Assembly: GCA_021442155.1 (NCBI GenBank)
Contig: CM038228.1
Location: forward strand, 89,299,737 to 89,363,736
Origin: Cymbidium sinense
Taxonomy: Eukaryota; Streptophyta; Magnoliopsida; Asparagales; Orchidaceae
Reading direction: 5' to 3'
Length of the DNA: 64,000 bases
The translations under genes were made by a program, and so were the position numbers. This document shows positions 1 through 11,839 of the stretch, one piece after another. The notes beneath the pieces are model-generated. The model was not told the DNA's origin. It saw nothing but the letters and a program-made list of their open reading frames with translations, and ran no database searches. The number at the start of each line of letters is the position of its first letter. Position 1 is the stretch's first letter.

Positions 1-1440
1 CATATCCAAAGGGATATTCAATGCCAAAGTTCAATCTATTCGACGGAATGGTAATCCCAAGCAAAGATCCGCCCAATAAAAGCATCCGCAGAACAGGGGG
101 TAATGATGCATTATTATTCCGCCATTCGAGTTTAACTACCGCTGAATGGGTCGAATTGTCAAATGACTCGATTAAACTTTGCCGAACTTGAAAATATGTT
201 CGTTAAAAGATTCGGCCAAGAAAACAACCATTCGATCTCGCCTTGAGAAAAGGAAGAAAGATGAGTCGACATATATTATACATAAATTTGAGTATGAAAT
301 GTGAACAACAATTAAGAAGAGCATGCAATTCAATTCATCGATGGCAACATCGATGATAAGATGGTTTTATCTTTGCATGGCTTCAATTACCACATTTCAA
401 GAGCTTGATAGGGTGGCTAAATTTGAAATTAAATTTATCCGGCGCCAAGAAGATAAATTCAAAAGAGCAAAAAGCTCACAAAGAAAGGTGAAACGATTTC
501 ACCTCATACAAAGGATACAGCAAGCTTAATCTATAACGTAGACAAAGAAAGCTACTGCCTATCAAGAAAACCAAGGCGCCGTTCAATCCCCACAACCCAA
601 GCTCATACTTGAGGTAATGATACCTCGAGGTCGCTTCTGAAGGCGAGACCAAGCAAACAAAGGAGCAATGACTCAATGACTCAACCCTAAAAGAAAAGTG
701 AACAAAGAGTATTCTTTTAAGGGAAAGTGTGGCCAAATTGTTTAAACATGCACTCAAAGTAGGTCTCCAACTACCGAGTGTAAAAGACTCAAGAGGCCGG
801 ACAAGCGATAATCCTAACTACCCATATCATCGTTCGCCATCCCGTTGAAGATTGCTACATATTCAAAGATTGGCTAAGCGAAAATAGAAACGGTGATTCA
901 CATTATCGGTATTATGCGTCCAAGAAAGAATCCATAAGTAATCACCTCATCTCCGATTATCAAGCAAATATAAAGGCAAAGAAGTCGATGATGAAGGATG
1001 CCGCAGCCTCTAAAAAAGACCGTAAAAATGAAAAGCAATTGGAAGGCCTGTGTATTATGGAAATCACCACTTGACAGACTGAAGACAAAACCTGTTATGG
1101 GAAGGCTAGTTCATCTCACGAAAGACAGCCTAGCCAAATACCGCAATGGAAGGCTAAGAAACCTGCCAAACAAAAAAGTAAATTAAATAAAAAGAAGAAG
1201 GCAGTAGCACAAAATGTTACTACTATTATGGATGGTCGCAACGTAACACAAAAGATCATCAATAATATGGAAGATTATGTACAATCAGCAAGGCGACCTA
1301 TCACGCTTGCAGAATTCATTACGAATCTTCAGATCAACGAAGAAGCAGGGGAAGATGCTGAAGAACTTCCTACTGAGTCTTGCTTGATGATGCATGAAGT
1401 TGATAATACAGAGAACTCGTTTCATGAAGATGAACCGTGA
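1..1440 (+). pseudogene. gag: Element A gag (retrotransposon gag domain and C-terminal part), broken
   Basis: Codes for the structural capsid-type polyprotein that packages element RNA in cytoplasmic particles. From base 3 the translation begins YPKGYSMPKFNLFDG, closely paralleling YPKGFMPPSFKSFDG of the gag at 54170 in element B2. After a frameshift near 40-60, a segment similar to GGSDASLF...DWYAELPNSSI follows (about 105-180), then FAELENMFVKRFG (about 182-222), the usual end of the gag core. Further blocks at 323-529, 998-1186 and 1228-1440 are basic or acidic stretches of the gag C-terminus and gag-PR linker. At least four frame changes are needed, so no product is expected. No intact zinc knuckle was found. 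Confidence 0.75.
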
Positions 1441-1689
1441 GCTCACCATATCAACAAACAAAAAAATAAAATTGGGCAAGGATTCAATCTTCTACTATCA
1501 TTGACGGGCGTAGATGTCAATCGAATCATCCAAGATTCGATGCAAATGAAGTACTCAAGTAGCTTGAGAAGTGGTCGAGCTACCATCTCAACAGAGGAAA
1601 GAGCCAATGAATAAAGATAAAGGAAAAGAAAAAGTCAATGAAAAAAGTTATCCCTAAGGATTCAAATAAGAAGCCTTCATCAAAAGGGA

Positions 1690-2260
1690 TCGACTACAAT
1701 ATTCTATCCCATCTAAGAAAAATTCTGGCACAGTTTAGTGTATACGAAACACTTCTAATGTCGAAGATCTAATACCTTAATTGAAGCTCTCAAAGAGGAA
1801 AATTGAAGCATATTTTGTCAACGCCGCCTAACGGAGACCTCATGTTCAAGAGCCTCCAATCGTCACATTTTCGTAAGATGATCTAATGCTGACCGCAGAG
1901 CACAATCGCCTCAGATGTTACAAATGAAAGTGATGAAATTATAATACCGCTGGATCTTAATGATCCTTCCTCTGAATCTTATGAATTTGAGAACTCTTAG
2001 ATGGCTATCTCTAGATGTACAACATCTGGGACGAGATAAAGTCATGGTTCAAGGTTTCAATGAGAAGGGACAAAACTATCGTCATTCGTCCCTTCCTCTT
2101 AAATTTGGAGACCTCTACACGCTAAATTTCATGTGATCGATGATACTTCATTCGTGAGCTCTTCGTTTCATAAGTATGGTATTGTCCCATCTACATTGCA
2201 TCAATGTATGAAATATACAAAGGATGGAGAAGAATGCCAAAGTGGTGACATGCAACCTTT
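1690..2260 (+). pseudogene. Element A protease (aspartic protease) remnant
   Basis: Remnant of the retropepsin that would cleave the Gag-Pol polyprotein. The entry motif DYNILSHLRKI at about 1692 matches DYNVLSHLRKL, which precedes the protease in B2 (56010). An EHNR block near 1890 corresponds to EHNRPLYI in both B copies. The part that should carry the catalytic Asp-x-Gly is scrambled by stops and frameshifts and I cannot identify it. The later stretch (about 2040-2230) matches the protease C-terminus and the following KFRKDG-like segment. Assigned mainly by position and by comparison with B1 and B2. Confidence 0.6.
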
Positions 2261-3230
2261 ATGTGCATGAAATGAAGATTTATCAAGATGCCGCTTATTT
2301 CCTTCCAGGAATCAAAGCTAACAAAACAACTAGCAAATCGCATCTACTTCAAAACCCATAAAAGAACAAGTTAAGAAGAAGGGAGAAGATAAAATGAATA
2401 AAGGAAAGGAGATTGTTCCAAATATTCCTAGGAATAAAGAACAAGTCCAAAATCAATAACACTGCCCTCATCTAGCAAGGATAATCAAGAAGAAGATGAA
2501 TGTGTTCCTTCTAAATAAAGGTCCGCATGACTCTTGAAAAGCTCGATCAAGAAGAACATTACTGACATGAGTTTGAATCGCTTTTGAAGGTAATGCACCT
2601 ACTTTAAAACAATCATAGATCCATCACGAGACTACACTGTAGTCACTGCTCCTCCCACATTTTGAAATCACCCCTCGAGAAACTCACAAAGTCGAGAATT
2701 GGTGACCTTCTGTACCTCCTCTCCCCGGAAAGCACGCCGAAGCTGCTTTATAAATCCAGGGGTGTCAAGAAGAAGATCCCGACGGGTAATGCGCTATTTG
2801 AAGAAGAAGCTATGCCCACAAGGATGCCAAAATATTACTCTCCAAAGATGCAAAATCTGATGCGCAAGCATGGGGTCCAGGCTGGAGGGAGTAAGCAAAG
2901 GACTAAGCTCTTTGAAATGATGTGGTACCCAAAAGGTTCTCAAACCATTGGTAAGAGAAATAAACACACTAAAGGCCTTGGTTTCCAAGACAACGTCCAA
3001 GGATATACCATACGCATGTGAATTGAAGTTGAGAGTGATGAAGATGAGAATGTCATTTTAATGTTAGTCTCAAATAATGAAGAAGTAGAAGCACCTCAAG
3101 AGCTTGAAGATGGTGGGAGGCACTATGGATGAACTTAAAGAAGTTAATTTGGGAACCGAGGAGGATCCTCACCAACGCTCATCGGTCTCTACTTCAAAGA
3201 TAAAATGGAAGAATTAAAAATCTTGCTCTG
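2260..3230 (+). other. Element A PR-RT linker region
   Basis: Coding-derived stretch between the protease and RT remnants. An open block at 2662-3021 (119 codons) has no catalytic motif that I recognise. It includes a run resembling the Gly-rich linker found before RT in Tat polyproteins (a GLGF segment near its end). The adjacent sequence at 2340-2530 is Lys/Glu rich, like the A-rich linker after the protease in B1 (42180-42330). I see no independent gene here. Confidence 0.5.
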
Positions 3231-4160
3231 GAATTGGGACCGCTTGCTTGGACATATGAAATGCCGCTTATCCCCGATAGCGTTCACAAATTAATTAAGC
3301 CATGTATCACCATCAAGCAAGCCTCAGAATGAGATTGGAGGTTGAAGAACGTAATTGCAGAAACCAAGAAGCTCATTGAAGCCGGTTTATTCGAGAAGAA
3401 AAATACTGATTGGATAGCTAATATTGTCCCGTGAAAAGAAGAATGGTCGATTCAGATCAGATCGACTCGTGGATTTAAACAAAGCATGTCCAAAGGATGA
3501 CTTTCGTATCGTCGTTAGTGGATAACACTTCAAACCACGACATGTTCTCATTTATTGACGGATCGCAAGTTACAATCAAATCAAGATGGCTCCTGAAGAT
3601 GAGAAACATACCTCATTCAGGACGCCAATTGGCATATATTGCTACACAGTCATGCCCTTCGGCTTGAAGAATGCTGGAGCTACATACCAAAGAGCTATGA
3701 CGCGAATCTTTGACGAGTTGATTCATCAAAAAGTAGAGTGCTATGTTGATGACCTCGTTGTCAAGAGTATAGATCGCAAAGATCATCTCGATGATTTAAG
3801 GATTGTCTTTGAAAGAATCAGAAAATATGATCTCAAGATGAATCCTCTGCGCGCTTTTGAGTCTCTCTGGAAAGTTCCTCGATATGTTGTGCCGTGGAGG
3901 GATTGAAATCGATCCCAACAAAATCAAAGCGATTGTAAATGCCTCCTCCAAGGAGTCTTCGCCAACTGCCCATACAAGGACATCTCGCATTCATTAGAAG
4001 ATTTATATCAAATCTGTCAGGCAGATGTCGACCCTTTGCAAAATTAATGAAGAAAGATACTCCTTTCAAGTGGGATGAAGAATGTCAAGAAGCCTTCGAC
4101 AGTATCAAGAAATATTTGTTGAACCCACCCATTCTTGCAGCCCCAATCCCAGGAAAGCCT
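3230..4160 (+). pseudogene. Element A reverse transcriptase, frameshifted but with YVDD core kept
   Basis: RNA-dependent DNA polymerase of the pol polyprotein, which copies element RNA into DNA. The N-terminal part (about 3244-3480, starting AWTYEMPLIPDSVHK) is broken by a stop near 3330. The core block at 3586-3906 reads MAPEDEKHTSFRTPIGIY, then MPFGLKNAGATYQRAM, then YVDD at 3742-3753, the catalytic Asp pair. A frameshift near 3850-3900 leads to 3939-4160, with the thumb motifs FIRRFISNLSGRCRPFAKLM and FKWDEECQEAF. These are standard Ty3/gypsy RT motifs in the standard order. This is the best-preserved part of element A. Confidence 0.9.
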
Positions 4161-5030
4161 CTCATATTGTACACAGCAGCACTAGAAGAATCTCTAGGTG
4201 CTTTGTTGGCGCAGCATAATGAGGAAGGAAAGGAGAATGCTCTATACTATATAAGACTAATAGAGCGAAGCGTTATTCTCCAATTGAGAAGCATTGTTTG
4301 ACGTTAATTTTCTGCCCAAAAGTTACGCCATTACATGCTATCTCATAAATTACCCTTATCTCAAGGATCGATCCGTTGAAGTTCTTGACAAGACCAACGC
4401 TGATGTCGCCGCACGATGTCTTACATAATTTGATATTACATATGTTCCCCGTAAAGCGGAAAGGGGCAAATTCCAGATTTTCACGCTCATCCCATCCAGA
4501 CATTGCTTAACGATGATCTTCCCGATGAGCAAATCATGCACATATATGAAAAAGAAAAGCAACAAATGTGGAATTGTATTTTGATGGAGCTTCATTAGAT
4601 ACACTCAACCCTCAAATCTTCCAAAGGCTCGTCATTTGCCTCTCATCTTGATCACACGGTGGCATACCGAGACATTCTTATAAATTAACTCAACCCCAAC
4701 CAACAACGCGTAATATGAAGCTTGGTGGCGTTTAGAGGAAGCCATTTCCATGGGAGTCGAATTTGCAAATTTATGGATTCTCAACTCGTCATTAATCAAG
4801 TTTTTTACAAAATCAACAAGCTTGAATTGGCCTACTATCACAAACGAGTTCTTATGAAGCAAATTCCAAATGTTATTATGACTCGAGTTCCGAGCTAGAA
4901 TAGAAAGATGCTTAGCTAAATTAGCTAAAGAAATGGCAGTATGGATGACGACACTACATACTAATTAGTGTGCACTCGGAGTCCTAGAGCCATAAATTTA
5001 AGATCCCACTGGAAGAGGGGTCATCAAACA
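4160..5030 (+). pseudogene. Element A RNase H region (gypsy RNase H start plus second RNase H)
   Basis: 4150-4300 encodes KPLILYTAALEESLGALLAQ and the start of the RT-linked RNase H. After frame breaks, LNDDLPDEQIMHIYE (about 4507-4552) matches SDDLPDEQIMNLGEV, which opens the second RNase H of B2 at 56690. DSQLVINQ with following LELAYYHKRVL (about 4775-4860) corresponds to DSQLVINQ in B2, where the Asp is a catalytic metal ligand. The dual RNase H arrangement is typical of the Tat lineage. Many stops are present, so no activity is expected. Confidence 0.7.
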
Positions 5031-6330
5031 TAAAGTGCGTCAGTGTTGCTCCTTATACTCCTTACAAATTACTTTCAAAGTCAACAAGACAAGCTTCAAA
5101 CCATTCCAGATGAAAGACTTCAACCTGAGGAAGTGCTAAAACCACACAATGAAATCCTTATAGTAGAAGAGAAGGAAGACTGGAGACAGCCCTTCGTCGA
5201 CTACTTCAAGGAAGGCAAATTGCCAAGTAATAAGTCGATAGCTGCACAACTTAAGAAAAGGCTTCGATTATATGCTTATGTTGGCACTCAGATCGTAGAT
5301 CCTTCAACAGATGTACGCGATGTTTGGGAATAGAAGAAGCAGTAATTGTTGAAATCCATCAAGACTTTGTGGTGCACACCAATCGGTCCTAAAATGGCTT
5401 TCAAAATTAAAAGAATTGGATATTATTGCCTATGGTAAAAGATTGTATCAATCATGCCAAGAAATGCCATGAATGCCGTCCACGGTAACATAATTCATCG
5501 CCCTCAAATCTTGCATCCAACGATAGCATCTTGGCCGTTTGAGGTCGGGGACGATGTAATTGGACCAATCGATCCGCCATCATCACGGTCACCGCTTCAT
5601 CTTAGACAATCGATTATTTCTCCAAGTAAGTCGCACCATTTAAAGAAGTTACAGCTGAACAAGTGACTAACTTCTTTACCCACAATATTGTCTATAGATT
5701 TGGTGTACCGCGCCGAATCATTTCAGATAACGGTTCAGCCTTCAAAAGTACGAAAGTTTATAAATTTGCTGACCAACATAAGATTGATTGGCGATATTCA
5801 TCAATTTATAATCCGAGGGCAAATGGCTTGGCTGAGGCATTTAATAAAACACTAGTCAAATTGCTCAGAAAAATTCTCACAAGAAATAAAAGGGAGTGGC
5901 ATACCAAACTGGAAGCGTTATGACTGCACCACTTACAAAACTCCTACAAAGTCTACCCCTATGCCAAGTGTTTGGGGCAAGCGCTTTTAAGTTGAACTAC
6001 CTTCGCCCAGTAGCCAACAAAATCTTACCCAAGATGAGAATGCTCGTCGGGATGGAAGAGCTTGATGCGCTTGACGAGGTCGGCTCCAAGCTCGAAAATC
6101 TAGTATCTGCGAATGTCCGTGAGCATTCGATCATACAAGACCGAAGCTTTTCGGAAGGAGAATTGGTCGGCCGAGAAGACCAATCATCCTCATCGCAGAA
6201 TTGAAATTTGAACCTAATGGGAAGGACCTTTTGTTATTGAAAAGGTATATCGGAGGAGCCTATCACCGGACTTCAAAGCAGAAAATGCCGCCCAATCAAC
6301 GGCTGATTTAAAGAAATATTACACATGAAA
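5030..6330 (+). pseudogene. Element A integrase, DD35E spacing kept, frameshifted
   Basis: Joins element DNA to the chromosome. The N-terminal zinc region is visible as EIHQDFVVH (about 5350) followed by INHAKKCHECR (about 5448), the H-H-C-C order. In the catalytic core, the 5663-5923 block holds SDNGSAF with Asp at 5726 and NGLAEAFNKT with Glu 36 residues later, exactly DD35E. The first Asp lies in the broken stretch at 5540-5620. The C-terminal region continues at 5896-6204 in another frame and near 6205-6328 with a KFEPNGKDLLLLK segment matching KFEPTWEGPYVIK in related integrases. It ends in a KKYY-like motif near 6328, the normal end of pol. Frame changes near 5455, 5640 and 5900 disable it. 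Confidence 0.85.
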
Positions 6331-6560
6331 GTGTGATTGGACAAATCTGCATTTGAAAATCTTATTGTCAAACACTTATGAAAATTTTCATTGGAAATTC
6401 TCTTGTAACAAGAACGCATTTCAAAATAAAATAAAAATCGTTAGACAGGGCATTTTTTTAAAGTTTTATAGTAAAGTATCGGACGTTCCTGGTAAGACAG
6501 GGGGCCTTTCTTTCTCTTTGGGTTGACATCGTGCCTAGTGCCGAGATCCCCACATGCATA
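6330..6560 (+). other. Post-pol spacer of element A, no gene seen
   Basis: A/T-rich non-coding sequence directly after the pol end. It carries no open frame of note and no clear repeat. It leads into the tandem-repeat block that starts near 6560. Confidence 0.5.
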
Positions 6561-7670
6561 CTCAAAATTATGTATTTAAATTCTCAAATTTAAAAGTCTT
6601 ATTGACCAAAGGCGAAAATTATCAAGTCTACAAACTTCAACAAACCAAGTTGGATATACATTTATCATCCCACTTCAAATCCAAAGGCTCGAGTTGGTGT
6701 ATAATGGACTCACGCTAAACACGGCCGAGCCGACAGTCTGCTACTCAACACGCCACAAGGCCGTAGTAAGAGACCCCATCTCGTTAGCAGGATAAAATCC
6801 TTCATCAATTGCTCAAGTCCACAACTCAAGTAGTGTATATTCTGATTCAACACGCCAAAATATAAGCCGAGATCTGCTTACTCAACACGCCACAAAGGCG
6901 TAGTAAGGGATCCTCCTACTGTTCAAAGACAAGAGCATCCAAATCCCCAAATCTCTCCAACTTGGTGAGTTCAAGTGACCTGCGGAAATTATCCATTGGT
7001 CGTAAGGTCATTTCTCAAAATTCTACAACAAACAAAGATATCCTTACGAGAAGCGCCGAGTTTGGAATCAAATACAAATGTGAAATCTCAACTCCTTCAA
7101 GAAGTCTATCAAAGCGTAAAGCAAAGACAAGGAAAATCTTCTTGAAGTCCAATAAAGCAAAAGCGAGGACCGAAGAAGCTATCCCAATGTTCGATAAGCT
7201 AAATCAACTAAGGGAGTTTTGTCATCAAGATGTTCATTACATGTGCAAAGACGTGATGATGACTCTTGCCATTGATCCAACACAAGCTCGAGAGTCGCCG
7301 CATTTATCCTTCTACAAGCCCGCCAAAGCGTAAAGCTAGGCGTAATCAGACGCTCGACACTCAGATTTTACCCATCAAATCCGCCAAGGCATGAAGCCGT
7401 GATAAAGGAGGCACAAGATCAATCATCGAGATGAAATCTTCAACAAGTCCACAAAGCACAAAGCACAGACCAAGACATTTCTATCTCATCAACTCCATCA
7501 AGTCCGCAAACAAAGCCGACAGGAGGAAAATGCAAATCCCAAAGTTCGAGGTGAAGTCTTCAACAAGTCCGTCAAAGCACAAAGCACGGGACCGAAGATA
7601 TTCTCATCTCACTAAGTCCACCAAGGCACAAAGCATAAAACCAATGGGATTTTCATCTTTTCAATAGATC
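6560..7670 (+). repeat. Degenerate short tandem repeats in the element A 3' region
   Basis: Two 37-bp near-copies of a CTCAACACGCCACAAGGCCG-like unit lie at about 6741 and 6877, 136 bp apart, each ending in GTAGTAAGRGAYCC. From about 7100 to 7640 a second motif, AAGTCCRCAAAGCRYAAAGC-like, recurs at irregular spacing (near 7105, 7150, 7315, 7385, 7445, 7495, 7563 and 7615), with CTTCAACAAGTCC shared by the copies at 7439 and 7557. Tandem repeats between pol and the 3' LTR are known from Tat/Ogre elements. The short open blocks here (6962-7333, 7431-7667) are by-products of the repeat and are not treated as genes. Confidence 0.65.
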
Positions 7671-7879
7671 ATTAGACCTCGTGAGCAGAGAAATCATGGG
7701 ACAACATGATTATTGGTCTAGATTTTATTCATGAAAATTGCACAAGTACATACAAGATGACACATAAAGTAAAGAGAAAATACATCAAGGTAGACGAGAC
7801 TGTAGATCTCTAAGCTGAGATACAATAATAACAAGAGCCTCACTTTCCGTCTCGGCAGTTTGTAAATCCTCTACAAGTC

Positions 7880-8940
7880 GTCAAAGATCGACCATCTCCA
7901 TGCCGGGTCGAAACCCGTTGTTCCCTCTCGTTTCGCCGAAGTTCGCTTTATCATGCTTGCGTGTCTTGCATGACACCGACTGCTTGAGCTCCCTCCAGAG
8001 GCTTCGAATTTTGGCAGGGACGCTTTCAATTTGGGCCCCAATGTCAGGAGACTCACCACGAGGACCCCTTAAAGCCGCAGAGCTCTTTTCGAATTCATCG
8101 TGAGCAAAGTGACCGCTTCAAGTCTAACGCTTCTCGACAATGAAACTCTTAACTATGCCAAGGTTTTTCATCGTGACTAGAAATTGCCTCCCACATAAAG
8201 CCTCCCAATAGCGCAATGCCTCTTCACCCAATCCAAAGTGAGCCGTGAAGTCAAGACTATGTTGCCTCTTGAAAAGCGTCGAATGATATGCAGCCGTCCA
8301 ACCGAGAGATCAGCTCACGTAAGAAAGTCACATTCTCTTCATAAATATCGCCATTATGGTCCGCATGTGATGCGGCTCCAATGAATTTCAAGAGTAATCG
8401 CCCCTTCAAGCTCTAAAAACGGAGGAAGATAAGGAAAGGTAGTAACATGTTAAAGAAAAAAGAGGGGAATTATCATGTCATACGAATTAAAAGCCCCAAC
8501 ATGAGGGTGTACTCCTTCAAATGATGGTCATTGGCGTTATGACACCTACTACCGCTTTCATCAGTAGTAGGTATGACGTAAGCTCAATATCTCTCTCATC
8601 CCGATGTTTCACGAGGGGGAAAAGAAACTCGTAAGGAATTAGGTCCAAAAAAGGAGCGATGGGAACGAAAGGTTCTGTCGCTGTTGTTTCAGGAAGATCG
8701 GCCTCAAAATCTTCAAATGGAATCGACGTAGCAGGAGCAACTGCTGCCGTACTAGGAAAGTCAATTCCAAAATCCCCAAAGGAAACTGGCTCCATGCCAA
8801 CAGACATTCTTGGCCCTGGATTTGCTTCTTGAGTTAAGAGGCATCGTGGAACGGGGCTAGTGACCAATCGCTTGAAGCTCTTGAGGATCTTCATAACGGA
8901 CGCTCTTGATGAGATGAAGATGGTACCTCGCATGACTAAC
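7880..8940 (-). pseudogene. C-terminal part of the antisense ORF of element A, unrecognised
   Basis: Minus-strand block 8933-8517 (138 codons) follows the PMD region in the same direction. It contains a Pro/Ala/Glu-rich middle segment (VSFGDFGIDFPSTAAVAPAT, then a second DFEADLPETTATEP), a weak internal repeat of roughly 20 residues. I recognise no domain. A further short block lies at 8059-7871. In Tat elements the antisense protein usually extends past the PMD core with low-complexity sequence, so I take this as its C-terminal tail, separated from the core by frameshifts. A separate minor gene is possible but less likely. Confidence 0.45.
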
Positions 8941-8979
8941 TAAGGTTCTCGAGTCCGACTGGGAAGTGAACCTATTCCG

Positions 8980-10990
8980 TTGATTCGACACACCCCTCTC
9001 TCACCTATCATGTAAAATATAAACATACGATGTTAGAATAAAAGGGGTTTAGAGGAATTAAATAATGGTTTAAATAAAAGACAAAGATCATACCGCTAGA
9101 ACTGCGCCACGACGAGCTTGTTGCCCTCGAGGGGCTCCAAGTCCGCACCGTCGTTCAGATTTATGGCCCATCCAAGATCGGGCAAAGGATAAGCGTACCA
9201 AGTTAAGCTATAGCTCACTCGGACGAAAGGGACGAAACTTCAATGAGCCCGAGTAAGTGAAGCCATAATTGGCGAAACAACCGAAGTCTCGATAGATCAG
9301 ATCCATCTGACGCGCATTAACAACGCCAGGAATGAAAGGCCGCCATTATAGCGCGCTAGAATTAATCGCCGCCACTCGATTTGGTTGATATCCTCTAGGA
9401 TAACTGCACTGATCGATAAGATAGCACCAGACGATGCTAATGAAATATTCCACTGCCGACAGAAATCGACTAGTATGAATCAAAGTGGGGTTACCTCTAT
9501 GGTCAATACCGTCTAGTATATCAACTTCCCTTAAGCTAGGAGGCAAACTGGCAACCTCGAGTTGATGAATCAGCTGAAATCTATCAGTGACTAGATGTGG
9601 GGCAAAGAAAAATAAACGTATTCTTTCTCGTTCCAAGGTGGAAGAGGCTTGTGACAGTTGCATAACTACGGGATAGCCCCCTTCTAAGAAATACAAAGGA
9701 CATTCTAAACAAGCAAAAGCCCCGCGAACGTGAACGTGAACCCAAGCATGAACGTATTGCCAAGGCAAAATCAAATCATGTGACTGCTTTGCTCCGATAT
9801 GCTTCTTAAAATTCTAAACATTCTAGCAAGAACAGGAGGAGCCAGGGAAAGGCGTTCACCTTGAGAGATTTTACTTGCAGCTAATAGGGCACCGGAGCGA
9901 ACAAACCCCTCTTTGGTGGGCAAGACAAAAATGCATAACCAAGTAACTAAAAACCATAAACATAAATCTTCATCCATACCGTGAGAGGGGAAAATGTTCA
10001 TGTGGCAAGCGGCTCGAATTTCCTCAGAATGACCGCCAAACGGTATATTTCAAAAGGATCGTAATAGAGCCGACGGGTAATCCGCCCTCCTCAAGAAGTA
10101 ATCCGATGTCCAGGCATATTTACGCTGAGCGGAAGGAAGCCTAGCACCTCGTAGTCTGATAATGAGTAAGACAGCGAGGATAGATTAAGGTAAAATGCTC
10201 GCTCACCTTGTCTATTTTTGTCCGTGGAAGGTCGCCTACGAAAGAGCTCACTGTCGGAGGAATGCACTCCTGAAAGTGATTGCCATAGATAGGAAGTCCA
10301 GATATTGCCTGTAAGTCGCTCAAAGTAATGGTCAATTCTTCAGGACCTACCCAACAAGTGTTACTTTCAATGTCCCAGAACTCAATCAAACCCCTTATCC
10401 ATGATGAAGGGATATTTTTGAAATCAAACATGGAAGCATAAACTGCCTTATATACTCCAGCCGCTTTTAGGATATCCTTATGAGCTTGGAGGATATATCG
10501 AATAATACCCTTACCGGGTGTGAATCCTTCCTATGGATGAGTTTTGGGGCCCTCTAATGAGATTGTAATTGGCGGTGGTAGGTAAGCGCGGCCTTACGTC
10601 AATAACATCTGCGGCTGGTTCAAGAATTTCACATAGCCCATGACTTACTTGATCAACAGTGCTATCCAATGGATTGTATTCACCGCATTTTAACTTGATA
10701 GTAGTCACCCACTCTGGAGGATTGTCAAATTCCACAGGTTCTCCAGAACAATCTGGAAGAACGGGAGAGCGAGTGAAGAAGTTTTTTTGTATCGCGTCCT
10801 TGCGGACGTAATGTTGTCTTTATCTAGAACGTCCACATTGTTGTTGGGGTCGTGCGAATCAATCATAGACCAAATGACATCCTCGGTAGGCTCGTCAGAA
10901 GCCAAACCCGATGATCTCCTCCAGTGGAACATTTTCCTAGAAAGGGTTATACAACAAATGAATATTTAAAGAATAATCCGCATTCGTGAA
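8980..10990 (-). pseudogene. Antisense plant mobile domain (PMD, 'aminotransferase-like') ORF of element A, broken
   Basis: Read on the minus strand, the frames at 10932-10705, 10735-10511, 10500-10141, 10001-9771 and 9774-9346 run in order through a PMD-like protein. The segment upstream of and into the 10431 block, with ILKAAGVYKAVYASMFDF then WDIESNTCWVGPEELTITL and LSDLQAISGLPIYG, fits the PMD signature (an 'AGIY' stretch, then W...TNTF...GE.T.TL.D...L.GLP..G). The next block, with LCLWFLVTWLCIFVLPTKEG and RLSLAPPVLARMFR, fits the following PMD segment. PMD proteins occur as host genes of the MAIN/MAIL1 type and inside transposons. Here the location between integrase and the polypurine tract marks a retrotransposon accessory ORF. 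Frameshifts near 10735, 10500, 10141 and 9770 break it. The assignment rests on remembered family motifs, not on a search. Confidence 0.75.
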
Positions 10991-11137
10991 TAAGCATGGA
11001 TCAGCCTGCGCAAATTTGATAAGATGCTTCTTCAAATAACGCAATGGGTACAAAGAGTGCATGACAAGAATAAAGAAAGAGGAAAGAGTCAACTAGTGTA
11101 CAACAAACACGGTCCGCTCCATGCGCGCATCATGTTT

Positions 11138-11150
11138 GTTGGGGGGCATT
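11138..11150 (+). promoter_or_regulatory. Polypurine tract of element A
   Basis: TTGGGGGGCATT immediately precedes TGTTGACC at 11151. A G-run just upstream of a TG-starting LTR is the plus-strand primer site of LTR retrotransposons. It fixes the orientation (+) and the first base of the 3' LTR. Confidence 0.75.
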
Positions 11151-11384
11151 TGTTGACCTACAACTATGTGCCACATTAAATTAAATAAATAAGGTGGATT
11201 TTAAAATCCCTTAAATCGCGATCCGAACCGATCAAATTCGTTTTAACTCGACGATTCGACGCTGCAACGCGTCGAAAATATTAAAATGAATTAATCAGAA
11301 AATTTTGAATCAAGTAGGGATCGATCGGATAATTAAAATCAAATTATCATGAAATTGTGCGCATATCGAAGTCGGGAAGCCTCG

Positions 11385-11640
11385 ACGACGTCTAAACCAC
11401 CTCCGTTCGCAAAATAAATCGCGCCGTCATCGCCGAAAGGTCAAAATCTATCAAACGACACCTTCCGAATCGCGCAAAGTATCGAGGGTCGATTAATTTA
11501 AGCGCGACGGCGCACAATTTAGACTTGAATTTACTTCGACCGTCGCCGACATTATTTAAACGACCTCTGATCACGAAATTGATCGCGCCATTGCGTTCGG
11601 CACAATTGAAACAACTTAAATTGACACCCATATTGCTAGG
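11385..11640 (+). repeat. CpG-rich degenerate duplication in the element A LTR
   Basis: Two diverged units about 165 bp apart. The first has TAAACCACCTCCGTTCGCAA at about 11391 and the second TAAACGACCTCTGATCACGA at about 11556; both continue with RATYGCGCC and end in a GACACC-like block. CpG is frequent here, unlike most of the window. Confidence 0.5.
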
Positions 11641-11839
11641 GTTTGTCAAAAGTAATAAAATTGCAATTAAAATGATTAACAGCAGCTTAATCCGCTAATT
11701 ATCTCTTAATCACGCGTTAATTCCTTACAATCCGCCCACTCAACCAATCGAGAGATCGTACTAAGCCAAAACCAAAAAAAAAAAGGGGAAAAAAGGGGGG
11801 GGAAAGTTTTCATTCCCACGGCCGGCCCTAAAGGGGCAA

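Larger units (their letters stand above)
1..11150 (+). mobile_element. Element A: body of a decayed Tat-lineage Ty3/gypsy retrotransposon, 5' end outside window
   Basis: Internal region of an LTR retrotransposon read on the + strand. Order seen: gag, protease, PR-RT linker, RT, RNase H, integrase with a C-terminal chromatin-side segment, tandem repeats, antisense PMD-like reading region, polypurine tract, LTR. The order PR-RT-RH-INT is that of Ty3/gypsy. An extra RNase H block before integrase and an antisense ORF between pol and the 3' LTR are known traits of the Tat group. No reading frame stays open for more than about 140 codons, so it is inactive. The window starts inside gag, so the 5' LTR and leader are not visible. 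CpG content is visibly higher than in the family-B copies downstream. Confidence 0.88.
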
